A program made the translations under genes and the position numbers. From Allodiplogaster sudhausi (taxonomy: Eukaryota > Nematoda > Chromadorea > Rhabditida > Diplogasteridae), in assembly GCA_945643635.1 (NCBI GenBank), contig CALZFC010000270.1, positions 1,110,001 through 1,174,000 of the forward strand: a stretch of 64,000 bases of DNA, read 5' to 3'. How positions within the stretch are numbered: position 1 is the stretch's first letter; every line of letters starts with the position of its first letter. Under the pieces are notes generated by a model. That model was not told the origin of the DNA. It ran no database searches and was given only the letters and a program-made list of their open reading frames with translations. Of the stretch, positions 32,832-44,868 are shown in pieces.

Positions 32832-33621
32832 AGAGTAGTCCGCGAATATGGCCATTTGAATTCGCGCCCTTTTCATTGAAATTACATCGGGTTCAGAAAA
32901 GAAAATGGCCGAGGAGTAACAATGTCATTTTTTCTTGCTTTCTTGCAAAGCGAAAGTTACTCCATGCATCCTCACAATCAGCATGTTGATTGATGCCTAT
33001 AAAAATCTATGTCTGTTTTTCTTTCTCTCTCTCTCTCTCGCTCCCTCTCTTTCTCTCTCTCTCTCTCTCTTCCTCCTTTCTGTTGCCTTTTTTCAGATGC
33101 GTGTATTTGCTTTCTCCCTTCTTTGATTTGTGTTTTTATTCCAATTTTCATGATAATTTCGCGTTGTGAACGTTTCAAGAAATTTTGAAATGCCTGGCAT
33201 TTTCATCCGATTTTAATTTAATTACGATAAAAGAATATATCATAAACCTGACTGAATTCTATTCGATCGCATAAATATGGATATTCGGAAACCGCGTAAA
33301 ATTTCACGGTGAACTTGCTTTCGATGCATTTTCGGCTCACAAGTTGGCTCAATGGTGATCAATTCCATGAAAAAGCATGCAAATTGAAGCGGTTTTGTAA
33401 GAGTTATAATTTGCGTCTAGTGAGATTGTTTCACCTCTCCTTTTCTTCAATAAATCGATTAAGCTCATTTTTGAATAATAAATTAAACTCTTTTCAGCCA
33501 AATTTTGAAGAATTAATCCATCTACACAAAAGTTGTCGTGAAAGCAGTTAACACTGCTACTAGATCGAATCCTTAGAGCTAGCTATTTTTCGCAACGAAT
33601 CGAAAAGCAACATAAACTAGT
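32832..33621. other. 3' flank, CT tract and A/T-rich spacer
   Basis: From 32832 the sequence parallels 45463-45720 (CATTTGAATTC.CGCCCTTTT; CAGAT.CGTGT.TTT..TC). A (CT)n tract lies at about 33022-33072. No gene found. Confidence 0.45.
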
Positions 33622-33629
33622 GTCTACAC

Positions 33630-34062
33630 CAGAGGTGCAAAGTGGCCGGGCCCGGCCCAACTTTCCAGGGCCCGGGGCCGGGCCGGGCCGGGCCCATAAA
33701 AAGTTGGGCCGGCCCGCAGGCCCGATTGGACCCGATAAGCACAGAAAGCCGTCCAGTCAGGACGATTGGTGGCATTGTAAAGTGCAAAAACTTCCTTCAT
33801 TTGTTCATTTTTCCCTAAAACTCTTTCTTCTATACATTAAAATGGATGTTCATAGCACGAGCATTAAAAATTCTGAATTTCAAAACAATTTGTAAGAGGT
33901 CGGACTTTTTTCCGCAGAATTGTTTTGAAAAACGGGCTCAAACGGGCCCACGGGCCGGGCCCAAAATTCTAGGGCCCGGAAATGGATCGGGCCGGGCTGG
34001 CCGAGTCCTTGGGCCCGACGGGCCGGGCCGACCCAAAATTTTTGGGCCCGTTAGCACCTCTG
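33630..34062. mobile_element. hAT-type non-autonomous element, 433 bp
   Basis: Ends CAGAGGTGC and GCACCTCTG, with the 8-bp direct duplication GTCTACAC at 33622-33629 and 34063-34070: the hAT hallmark. Both ends are GC-rich (repeated GGGCCGGGC), the centre A/T-rich. No ORF. Confidence 0.88.
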
Positions 34063-34694
34063 GTCTACACTATGCATGTACACCAATTCACCGCGTTCAC
34101 TACGGAGTTTCATGGTGTGAATTGGCCGTCAGCTCGATTGAATCGCGCATTATTGTCAACTTCTCTGCCTTTCGCTGCAGAAGACGAGGGGTTATCTCCG
34201 GGAACCTGGGCAACAATGACTGAAGCAACCACTCACGAAGAGCTCGGACGGGGAGACTGACTAGGGATATCGTGAAGACGCCATTAAACTTGGCTATTTT
34301 AAAGAGAGAATGGTCAGGAAGGAAGGAAGCGTGCGAATGGGACATTCCTCTACAGTAGCTGCACACTAGCTGAACTAATATTCCCTCGCCCTTACGAAAG
34401 TACTCCATCCTCCAGTCCTAAATAAGCCGACACTTGAGTCATTAATAAACTGTGTTCTACCTCATATGCTTCACATTCCTTATGCTGCCTGATAAGCAAC
34501 ATAACTCTTTCTCTCCCAGTATATCTTCGGTGTTTTCGAGCAATATTTGTATTAAAAAAGGGTATTATTATTCTCGGCCCTGTTATTCTCAGCTTCGCCC
34601 CTTGTGGAAGCCGGCTGTTTTGAGGCGCCTGACAAGGGTCCGGAGAACGGATTGCAATAACTTCTTTCTTCTCTGCCCTCAAACGGGCGCGAAG

Positions 34695-34761
34695 ACGACC
34701 GCCGAATGCGAGCAGCTGCTCAAGAAGTACATCGATGACGGCGCTGACTACACATACATGG
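34695..34761 (+). pseudogene. Candidate first exon fragment of the egas-like gene
   Basis: TTAECEQLLKKYIDDGADYT then YM resembles part of the exon at 36155-36316 (SDDCDMVLTYMSYTSRSKSY). A (CT)n tract follows at once and no GT donor is visible, so the exon may be broken. Just upstream, GCFEAPDKGPENG (about 34606) might be part of the same gene. Confidence 0.3.
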
Positions 34762-34769
34762 ATTACTCA

Positions 34770-34875
34770 TTCTCTCACTCTCTCTCTCTCCCTCTCTCTC
34801 TCTCTCCCTCTCTCTCTCGCTCTCTCTCATTCTCTCTCTCTCTCTCAATCCCTCCCTCTCTCTCTCTCATTCTCT
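34770..34875 (+). repeat. (CT)n tract
   Basis: Nearly pure CT repeats following the candidate exon. Confidence 0.9.
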
Positions 34876-35099
34876 GATTCTATTGCTACTATTTTCGCGC
34901 AACGAATTTCTGCGACCTACGAAATGGAAAACGCGCGAGAATGAAAGAAGTGCCTACTTTTCATACGGTGAACGCGCGGCAATTTGAATCGGAATTAATT
35001 ATTTTTCTATAATCGTCCTCCTTTATGTCAGAGATCTACGACAAAAAGATCTTACTAACAATAAAGAGCTAAGCGTGGGTTTGTAACAGATTTCTTTTG

Positions 35100-35700
35100 G
35101 AAGCTTCCAAGCTCTCTCAAAGACCATTCCAGAAGATCCGAAAGGGACAAAGCTTGTAGGAACATTCCAGCGGACGCTGGGATTTCTAAAACATTGTAGA
35201 AGGTGGCTTCTTCTGCTCCGGGCCCTGGATTTGTTGTTCAGAAGATCAAGGAAGGAGTCGTATTCCTTTCCCAACTCTTAGAACATTACAATGATTCTGC
35301 CCGGATGTGGGAACATTCCCGAAGATTATGGACTCCCTGGCTCATTGAATTTTCCAGAAGATTAGGAAGGGTCCAAGAATATCCCAGAAGATTCCTAATG
35401 TGCCAACGTCTGCCCTCGGGCCTGGGAACATTCCTGAACACTGTGAAAAGGGACAGCGTCCACCCAAGGATTGGGCAACACTCTAGAAGATACCGTAAGG
35501 GGTTGTATTCCGTTTCCGGCTTCTATTCCAGAATTTTTTGGAACTGCCAGGCCCTTCAATTTAAAAGAACATTCCGGAAGGAGTCAGCCTTTTTCCCTGT
35601 GCCTGGGAACAGTGCAGACGATTCCGGACGGGATCTAGTGCAACCCTGGAACGTGGAATTGCGCGTTCGAAAAGGTGCTACAACACATTCCAGGAGACCT
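35100..35700. repeat. Degenerate repeats rich in heat-shock-element motifs
   Basis: GAAnnTTC and TTCnnGAA recur every few tens of bases; at least four sites have three perfect alternating units: GAACATTCCCGAAG (35311 area), GAATTTTCCAGAAG (35347), GAACATTCCTGAAC (35428) and GAACATTCCGGAAG (35569). nGAAnnTTCnnGAAn is the heat-shock factor site. It lies upstream of or inside the egas-like gene. Confidence 0.7.
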
Positions 35701-35968
35701 TGATACCAAGGAGGGTTCGACAAGTCGGGGAATTCCAAAGCATCCTCGCTAACAACTATTGTCATAGGAAAGAGTTAAATATGAAATGGTACCTTACTTA
35801 GCTTATTTATAGGGAGCTAATTAAAATTCGGTAATTTTAAATGCTATCATTTGAATTACGCGCGTTTTCTATGAATTCACACAATAGACAAAGATGGTCC
35901 ACGTCTAAATTACACTTATAGCGTTTGTATTGAACAATAACTGACCCACCGAGTGGACGGAACCCTCT

Positions 35969-36117
35969 TTGGTACCAAGATCCTGGGCTTGGTACAAAGA
36001 TTACCAAGATTCTGGGCTTGGTACCAAGATCCTGGGCTTGGTACCAAGATTCTGGGCTTGGTACCAAGATCCAGGGCTCGGTACCAAGATCCAGGGCTCG
36101 GTACCAAGATCCTGGGC
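35969..36117. repeat. 23-bp tandem repeat with palindromic core
   Basis: About six units of TTGGTACCAAGATCCTGGGC; each contains the palindrome CTTGGTACCAAG or CGGTACC. Confidence 0.9.
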
Positions 36118-36982
36118 AGACTCTATGTAGCTGGAACAGTTGACCTTTTTCCAGCAATGGCGCAAGATTGTTGCTACTTCTACGGCGATTCAAAGTATCT
36201 GACGAAGAAGTCGGACGACTGCGACATGGTGCTGACCTATATGAGCTATACTTCACGCTCGAAATCCTACTGCAACAAGGACGACAAGACGGCAATGCAG
36301 TACTACTATGCGGACGGTTTGAAGAGGGGGGGGGGGTGGAAGGGGGGAATTTGGTAAAAGAAATGAACAATCAATCAATCAATTAATTTATCATGTCAGG
36401 CATTAAATGCTGAATATAAAAAAATCAAAGAAATGAACGAGCTGCACATAAAACTTTGTTTACAATTAGCGCATATCAGCAGAGAATCATGTTTTAGCCC
36501 CTATTCTAAAAGTAGTTTTTTTAATCGATCTCTTTTTGAGGAAGTTTACTAGTCACTATTGTGAAGTAATGCTCCGCTCGCAGACTACACCGAACCTGAC
36601 CACTGTAAGTCGAGTCCGTGCAACGACAAGTTTGGCGTGTGCGTCAACGAGTACGGAAGCTACAAGTGCATCTGCGCGCAGAAGTACGGCGGCGACACGT
36701 GCGGCGACTGTAAGTGTGGTGATTTTTCGCAGGATTAGCCTTTTCGAGCACTATGCCAATCATTATTGATGTTCCTCACATTTTTCTTGTAGCGCAGTTA
36801 TGGTGCATCTCACCCTTTTCTTGTTCAAGGCAGTCGAACATAGCTAACCATCTTTACAAAAATATATATTTATTAAAAATATATTTATTATGAACACAAA
36901 ATAAAGAGCTCCCTGAATCACTTTAGACAACGCGACCGCTTGCGAAAGTTCGCCGTGCGAGAATGGCGGCGTGTGCGTCGTA

Positions 36983-39900
36983 CACACAGAGAAGAAAGTT
37001 ACCGCGGTGGTAACAATTACGCGGAACAATTTGTTAACAAATCGCAACGGAGCAATATTGTTTCGCCCCGCGAACTTTTAGTTGTTCCGTTTAAAAGTTA
37101 CCAGCGCGGTAACAAGTGAAAGGAACAAATTGCTCCCACCCATGGAACAGAAAAGTTCGCTAGTGCTATCCCCGGCTAGGCACCCCCCCCCCTCATTCAA
37201 TCGATTGATTTTCTTTCTTTCTTGGCTGCACGTTCCAATTCAGAACTTCAGGTTGAATGTCAATAAAATGTCGCAAGATTGACGTGTGTTAAATCTTTTT
37301 TAATTAAATTTATGTCAGTAACAAGAAAACACTGTAAAACAAACAGAAAAACAGCAACAACGATGTCAACATGGAATAAATTTCCGCAACATGCAACGGA
37401 AAAATGAACTCGTAAAAGAAGAAAGGCAATTCGGAGATATAGATTTTCTATAGATTTCTTTCATCTACCAATACTCTACAAAGTTCTTAAAAATATTGTG
37501 GCAATAATAGTGAAACAAATAAGAACAATGAAAGCAATGCTACATACCTACTAGTGCATGGAATTTGATTTCAATGTCAATACAGATGAGGCAAGGAATA
37601 AAGAAAGAATGCAACTGGTTGTCATCCAAAGAAAGTAGCCAATATGAAATCGCCTTTTGGCAAGGAATATACTAGATCGGAAAGGAATTAGAAAAAAACC
37701 TGTACTAATAAGATCTAAACACTAAATTGATTATAGGCGAAGCCTCAACAAGAACATGGATACGATGGAAGTGAGTTGGCGTTTTCGACGTCGAGATCAG
37801 CGTCCGTGATGTTCTGAAGGATCTCCGCCAGGGCTGCTACACTCGAGCCGAGGGACGTAGTCATACAGGCAACCATTGGAGAGAGGCACCCGCGGTAGTG
37901 ACGGAGGATGTGCTGAGTTAACTGAAGAGGAACTTCTTCTTTGCTTAAATAATAAAAAAAAGTACCACTAATAGAAGAATGCTTCATAAAATAACTTGGG
38001 AAGTAAAGCAGTTATTTAACCTTTTAGCTTGATATAATTTTTTACGTAAGCTCTTGCAAGTATAACTGAAACCTATTGAAGAAATGGAAAGCAAGCATAG
38101 AGATAGCGAGTGGAGAGAAAGAGGAAGCACGAGAAAGAGAAAGAAAGAGAGAAAGAGAGAATGAAAGGAGGCTAACTGAATGCCTGCAGATGACCGCAGT
38201 ACGTAGAGTGGATCTTGATTCGTCCAGTCTTGAGGCGAATACTTCGTTGTACTCGGGAGAGGCTCTTGATGAGAGGCAGGAGAGCACCGAGGCTGAAATT
38301 CTGCATTTATTAAAGCAAATATAACAGCACTAGTTACATATGTAAAATGAAGAAAGTCCTTGAAGAGATCGAAAATATAAAGATATAATGCCTCATTCGT
38401 CTGAATAACAATAACATTTCATAAGAATAAAATGAAACTTAAAAACGAATGTTTTTAAAGGAGAAACAAGAAATGACCTTGTATATACGGTAGAGGGAGA
38501 AGCTTGCGATGTTGTCCTTTTCGCTCTCGTTGCCTGGCGCAGGAAAGTCGCCGAGCTGGGCAGTAAAGCCATCGGAGGCAGAGAGTAGAGCACACTCGCT
38601 CACGTTCACCTGCAGAAGTACATCGTGTCCATTGCAATCCTTTCTCTTTGATTGGTTAAGTCAGGCACGTAAAATATTGCCAGAAAACGTAAATTCAGTG
38701 ACAAAAGCAAGAAGTAAAAGATTAAGAATTATTTAATTAAATTACAAATAATTTGAAGAAAAAGAACTTACAAACCGCCCTACACTCTTCTTCCTCCTCT
38801 GCGCGGGTCTCTCCTCTCCATTCGACTCTCCGCCACTCTCACGGAGATGCCAGCAACGCACGCGACGTGAGCGGTGACGCGTACGACACTTCACAGCTGA
38901 CAAAAACAGAAGAAACGTAAGGTAGATGGCCTTTTTGATCCCAACTAAGTGTAAGTCATGTGATTGCTGTTATTTTAGATGGAGAATACGAATTTACTAC
39001 TCATGTTCCCAGTTCACTTGTATTCTCCATCTAAAATAACACAAATGACATGGTTTACTAGTAGTTTGGAGCCAAAAGGCCATATACCGTATACATACAG
39101 TAACCCAAGAATATGATGAAGCTAAAAAATTACGTAGAAAATGATTGAATAGTATCGAAAGAAGGAACAAAAGAAAGAGGGAGAGAAAGAAATGAAAGAA
39201 ACTAACTGAATGCTTGCAGATGACCGCCCTTCGTAAAGTGGATTCTTGATACGTCCAGTCATGAGGAGGAAGACTCCGTTGCAGGGGGATAGGCCATTGG
39301 GGAGAGGCGAGACAACACGGAGGCTGAAACAGCGGATTTACTAGAGCAAATAGAACTGCCCTAATTAAGTAAAACGAATGAAATCGTGAAGAGATCGACC
39401 TTGAAAATAGAAAAAGGGGCATAGTCTGAATAGGGATGATAGCAACATTAAAGATAAGACCTGGAGTGAGTCTCTTCGCAGGGTCAGCCAGGCGAACTCC
39501 AAAGGCGAGCAGACCGGCCCTTCCGGCAGCGTCCTGTCACTTATGGAGGGAGGAATCCGGCGAGTGAACTCGCACCCGGAAGTGCTTGTGCGCTGATGCG
39601 AGATCTGAAACCATCAAGAAATCGATCAACAAAATTATATTCGGCTCGCCTCCGCTAAGCGAATTATTCAGCTTACATTTCTATTTTTTTAACCAGAGCT
39701 CCCCATGGCCTAAAACCCCCCTATGCACGGTTTGGGGTCGATTATAAAAAAAATTATAATTCCCTCCCTCCCAACAAGGATAGCACCCTATGAAAAAACG
39801 TTTGGTCAAAATCAAACCTGTGACTACAGTCAGATGTCGACGCGGAACAGCTCCCGCCGACGCTGCTCGGCACCCTTCTTGTGGGACAACAAACCTATCT

Positions 39901-40462
39901 GAAAGTAAAAAAAAATAAATGCTCATCGTCAGATTCATATTAATGCGCTAGAAAACCAAGTAAGTAAGAAAAAGTCTTCAAGAACCACTTAAAACGCTTC
40001 ATTTCAAAAAAGATGTATAAAAAACCAACCAGAAACAAGGGAGTGCGTTGCCAGGGAACTGCTCGGTGGCCATCTTGAACAAGTTAACGTCGACGCCGTC
40101 TTGTTAAACTTCGTCCGCTTGCTTTTCTCGAGACGACGAAAACTGAATGAAAGCGAAAGAAATTTGCAAAACAAACATTAATCTGACATGTAAAACTAAT
40201 GCAAGCAACAATGTATTCCCAAAAAATTCATGCTACTGCATGTTTGACCATATTTCTGCCCCGTTGAACTAGAGTTCGAGATTTAGATTCAACGGACTGG
40301 TTAAAAAAATCGGAACAATGGTAACTTTTCAAAGTTCGAGCACGGTGACGAACAAATTGTTACATGGGTGGGAACATGAGCCCCGCGAACTTTTAATGTC
40401 CGAACTTTTTTTGTAACAATCGCGACCGAACTTTCAAAGTCCGAACTTTTCTTCTATGTGTG
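36983..40462. mobile_element. 3480-bp TIR element inside EGF2
   Basis: Left end CACACAGAGAAGAAAGTT and right end (complement) CACACATAGAAGAAAAGTT, flanked by TA on both sides; removing it and one TA restores the EGF reading frame. Subterminal regions of about 150-200 bp repeat blocks such as CCGCGAACTTTTA and GGAACAAATTG/CAATTTGTTC in both ends. The centre holds minus-strand exon-like segments but no transposase that I recognise. Superfamily uncertain; the TA duplication suggests a Tc/mariner-like mechanism. Confidence 0.8.
37772..40108 (-). CDS. Exon-like segments carried by the TIR element, unknown
   Basis: On the minus strand several open segments have splice-like borders: about 40030-40100 (VDVNLFKMATEQFPGNALPC), 39461-39604 (144 nt, PPSISDRTLPEGPVCSPLEF), 39207-39323 (117 nt), 38478-38610 (SECALLSASDGFTAQLGDFP), 38177-38292 (116 nt), about 37772-37921 (GCLSPMVACMTTSLG). 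The 39207 and 38177 segments are duplicates sharing TGRIKI and GHLQAF in one frame, but the first has one extra base, so at least one is broken. They could be the element's own gene or captured host exons. I do not recognise the protein. Confidence 0.3.
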
Positions 40463-42057
40463 TAGAGAAGGACTTCTTCGGGTACACGTGCACGTGCACC
40501 GTATAAGCGACCGGGACGGATTGCGAATGTAGGCGGGCCGTGGAATAGAGAGCATACCAGGGCCGTAAAATTGAAATGATGTCTTGGGCCGCAAAATAGC
40601 AAAAAAAGGCTGGGCCGTAAAATGGTAAATGACAAAATATATTTCAGTCACTAATGGCTGCATGCCGAATCCGTGCAAGAACGGCGGGACGTGCACGGTT
40701 GATCGGGGCAAGACGAAGCGCATGTGTCTAAGCGCTTGGATCGGCAAACAAATTCGAGAGTGCGATAGCGTTGGCGGGAGATTCAAATTGTTTTGAAATA
40801 ATGGCGGGAATTTAAACGGAGAAATTGGCGCGAAATTCAAATGGAACATTTTCTCGGATTCAATCGATAGAGATATGTGCCACTGGGGCTAGTAAAAGAT
40901 CCGTGCAGACTGCGTTTAGTACGTACGTATTCGTAGACTACAAGTTGGCCAAAAGAATTGCGGTCAAAGGCGTAATGTTCTTTTAAGTTTCATTCTCTTC
41001 AAGCAACCAGCAACCCAAAGTATTACTCATGCTAGCTAGTTCATCCGTCCTTTGCCGGTTCAGTCTTGGTTTCATTCCCCAGTCGATGTCTAGTGTCATA
41101 TCACTATTATTACATAATAGCCTTACCCGTTATCTTCTCGAGTTCTTTTTCATATGTTGACACGTTGATTATTCCATGAATTAGTGATAAATCAATTTTT
41201 GCCGAGCAGCCCTTTACCCTCTCATCCATCCATACTTTGCAGTCATCGACAACTGCAAGGAGCTCGCTCCGTGCGCGAACAACGGCGCGTGCACGAACAT
41301 GATCGCCAACTACACGTGCGCTTGTCCTCTTGGCGCCTACGACTACAACTGCTCGAGCAGTTCTGTAACAATTTTACTCTTTCAACTTATCTGCTGCGGT
41401 TTATGGTTTCATAAGCATTACTTTTGTGATTTACATTGAAATGCTCACAATTAAAAGGCTCGAGAGTGCGCGGAATGCGGAAGATAAGCTATAGGCATCG
41501 ATGAAAACCACCAGGGTCCACAAATGAGAAGCATTTGCTCAAGAATGTCTATACAAATAATAACAACTATTTAAAAAAAAATGCTGAAAGTTCATTACTT
41601 TGTACATATGACAATTATGAATGCCCACTCATTGTCAGACCCCAACGATTGCTTGAAGAATTGCGATTGCTATAAGCTCGTCTCACCTTATAATACGCCG
41701 GCCGCGCCCGTCTGTGTAGATGGTCTCTTTCTTCTCCTTTTCTTCTTCTTATAATCATATATACAGTAAACAAGTTAATTAATAAAAATTAATTAATAAT
41801 CAAAGATTTATTTAAATGATTGTTTTTGCCATTAAATATTCGCCCTACATGTAGCTCATTTTCTATTTATTTATTTAAATTAGGCCATTTCTTTTGAGAA
41901 TACGTAAAGTGAACGATCTTGCTTAAGTTGAAAAAAAAAATACATATATATTATAGTGCCCGATCAGGCCGGTCCGAGGCATGCGAGTAAGCGGAGCAGC
42001 ACGAATCGCACTTTCGAGCTGTCACAATGCAACCAGGCAAGTTGATCGAAGTGAGGG

Positions 42058-42270
42058 CAGAGAGAGAGAGTGAGAGAGAGAGAATGAGAGAGAGAGAGAT
42101 ATAGGGTGAACTGTTTATGTTAGCTAGCTATCATAGGGTATCATCAGTGGTGAAGAAGAGAGAAAGAGAGATGAAGATGGGGAGAGAGATAATGAGAGAA
42201 AGAAAGAGAGAATGAGAGAGAGAGAGAGCGAAAGCGCGAGAGATAGAGAGAGGGAGAGAGAGAGAGAGAG
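42058..42270 (+). repeat. (GA)n tracts in an egas-like intron
   Basis: GA/GAGAAA repeats at 42058-42100 and 42160-42270, up to the acceptor of the EGF5 exon; long minus-strand Ser/Leu frames here are artefacts. Confidence 0.85.
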
Positions 42271-44684
42271 CGTTCTGTTCCAGTTCGACCCAAACGCCGC
42301 GTGCACGGACGGGCATGCGAGCTGGGCGTGCACGTGCTCACCCGACTACACGGGCGTCATTTGTGACATGCGTTAGCACCGCCCACTTTTCATCAGAGTT
42401 TTGGCGCCAAATTCAAATTCAAAATAAATTTATTTTATTACTTATATTCATGCAGACATATGTCAAACGCAAACTTGCTTCGGCGTAACAGTATAATAAA
42501 ATATTATTTTGAACAAAAATTATTAAGCCATAATCGTCTATAACGTTCTCATGCTCATCTACAACAAAGTCGACGAAGAAATGCTTGGAGTTGGCGATTT
42601 TAATTTTATTTTGCTTACAACATATTCCGAAATGCTAAAAAAAAAGCCTAACAGAAAAAGCTTTCAATATGTTTTTGCCCACTAGGATCCCCCAGCGGGC
42701 GAGCCAAAAACTATGCGGAGAAACCCGCAATGCCTACAAGGCGAACCTTAAGACTGAGGATCAAATCCTGACGAAATTTATCTTTGCTGGGACAAGCACA
42801 AAGCAACTCCCGAAATCTGCCGGGTTTAACGCAGAATGTTGTCCAGGTGTAACATGTGACGATTTGCCGTTGCACAGTGGAGGAGGAAAGCAAATGCACC
42901 TAGTAAATATGACAATCTGACATTCAATCAAACATATACAGACGATGTCAACTAAGCAAAATGGATTTTTTTTTTAATTTTCGTTTAATACAGCTAAAAC
43001 GAAAAAAATTAACTATATTCAAATTTTCTTTTATCGTCTAATATGCAATTTTTACACTCACCGATTGCCGAGTCCATTTCAGCTTCTCAACGACCTCCTT
43101 GCGAATCCGTCATCGATCACAGCCCTCGTCCCTTTCATCGTCGGCCTTCTGCCACCTGAAAACCAGACAAGACTCTCATAACGAGATGTTCGAGTGGATG
43201 GAATTCGAGGAAAGAGCATCAATTATACGCAAGTTTTTGGGATGTCTTTCTTTAATACAGTTTTTTTAATAAATTAACTATTGATCAATGACGACAAATT
43301 AAGTTAATTAATTAATTAATAATAAGCTTCATTGAAGCGAAAGCACGTTGATGTGGACGGATGCTGTACTCGGGAATTGTTTCACGTTTAATCATCGAGA
43401 TCTTCGATTCTCCTACAAGAAGCGATCGTCGGGCAAGCATGAAGAAGAGATAAAGCGAGGGAAAAAGAGAGCGAGAGAGAGGGAGAGAGAGCGAGAGAGA
43501 AGAAAGAGCGAGAGAGAGAGAGAGAGCGAGATAGATAGATAGAAAAAGAGAGTTTGCAAACAGAAAGATCTCTTTTCTTTGCCAAACTCTTTTCATTCAT
43601 CTCTGTTGCATTATAACCCTTAAATAGCTTTTTGTTTTCATGTTTTTTTTTCCTTTCTTCTCTCAGGCAACTCTGGCGGTCTCATCGCCAAGCTGAAGGT
43701 CAACCTCGACGAGTACGCACCGTGTGTGCGACTGTGTATTTCAATTCAATTTGTTTCTCGTTTCTATTTTAATCACCACATTTTCATTTCTTAAAGGAAC
43801 GGTATAATCATCTTTTTCGATGTTTATGTGTCGATAAATAAGTAATGAATCTGGTCTGCTTAAACTGAAATTGTATCGAAGAATGAACGTCGAAACTTTT
43901 GTTACAAGCGTCATTGCTGCGCAAACGACAGCTTGAGAAGAAATGTTGGATTAGTCCTATTTTTAATGATCCCCTCCGGTCTGAACAATGGAACTTGGGG
44001 GAGGGGGGGGGGGGTTGTTCTATCAAAACTGGATGGGACTAATTGTTGTATACTACTAGGTCTTCATTCACCAGCGTGAGTACTTTTTAGCTACAATACA
44101 CACACCTGGGCGGAAGGTACGGTAAGTGTGTGAACAAGAAGAGCGAGGTCGAATCCTACTTGTATCCCGGCGCCTACACGACCGATGTAATTTTAATTGT
44201 TAATTAATTACTCAATTAATTAATTAGTTTTTTTTTAATACCTTATTGCTAGCAGTGATCAATGATCACAGCTCAATCGTATGCAAATCTTGCAGAAAAA
44301 TTAACAGTAAAATATTCTGCTACCCCCCCCCCTTTGCCACCAAACTGTGACATGCACAATTCTCTTCGGCGGGAACTCTCATGTCGCAATTTTGGTCACA
44401 ATTGTCGATGGAACAGAATTTCTTTTAAAACATATTTCACATTCTCATTCTCCCAAATTATAAAGTGACATTGCTCCTTTAAAGAAGCTATTTAAGCAGA
44501 TTCATTGATTTAAAAAATTTTTTTTAAAATTTTACAAACAGGAGCATGCCTCGAAAATGCGACCCAAAACAACGGTGATCCGGCAAAGTGGACTTTCTGC
44601 AAGTGTCCGACGTCGTGTCTGGAGAAGCTCGAGAGTGTCATCGTGACGCAGAGCAAATACAACGATGACGTCAGAGGGGAAGAG

Positions 44685-44810
44685 AGAGAGAGAGAGAGAG
44701 AGAGAGGGGAGGGAGAGAAAGAGAGGGACAAAGTGAGACACAGAGGGAGAGGGAGAGAAAGAGGGAAAGAAAGATGGTAGAGAGAGAGAATGAGACAATG
44801 AGATTAAAAG

Positions 44811-44862
<52 letters not shown>
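44685..44862 (+). repeat. (GA)n and GATA tracts in the egas-like gene
   Basis: GA repeats directly follow the Cys-rich exon (from 44685) and a GATA run sits at about 44811-44830; more GA to 45080. A similar (GA)n is at 43440-43545. Confidence 0.85.
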
Positions 44863-44868
<6 letters not shown>

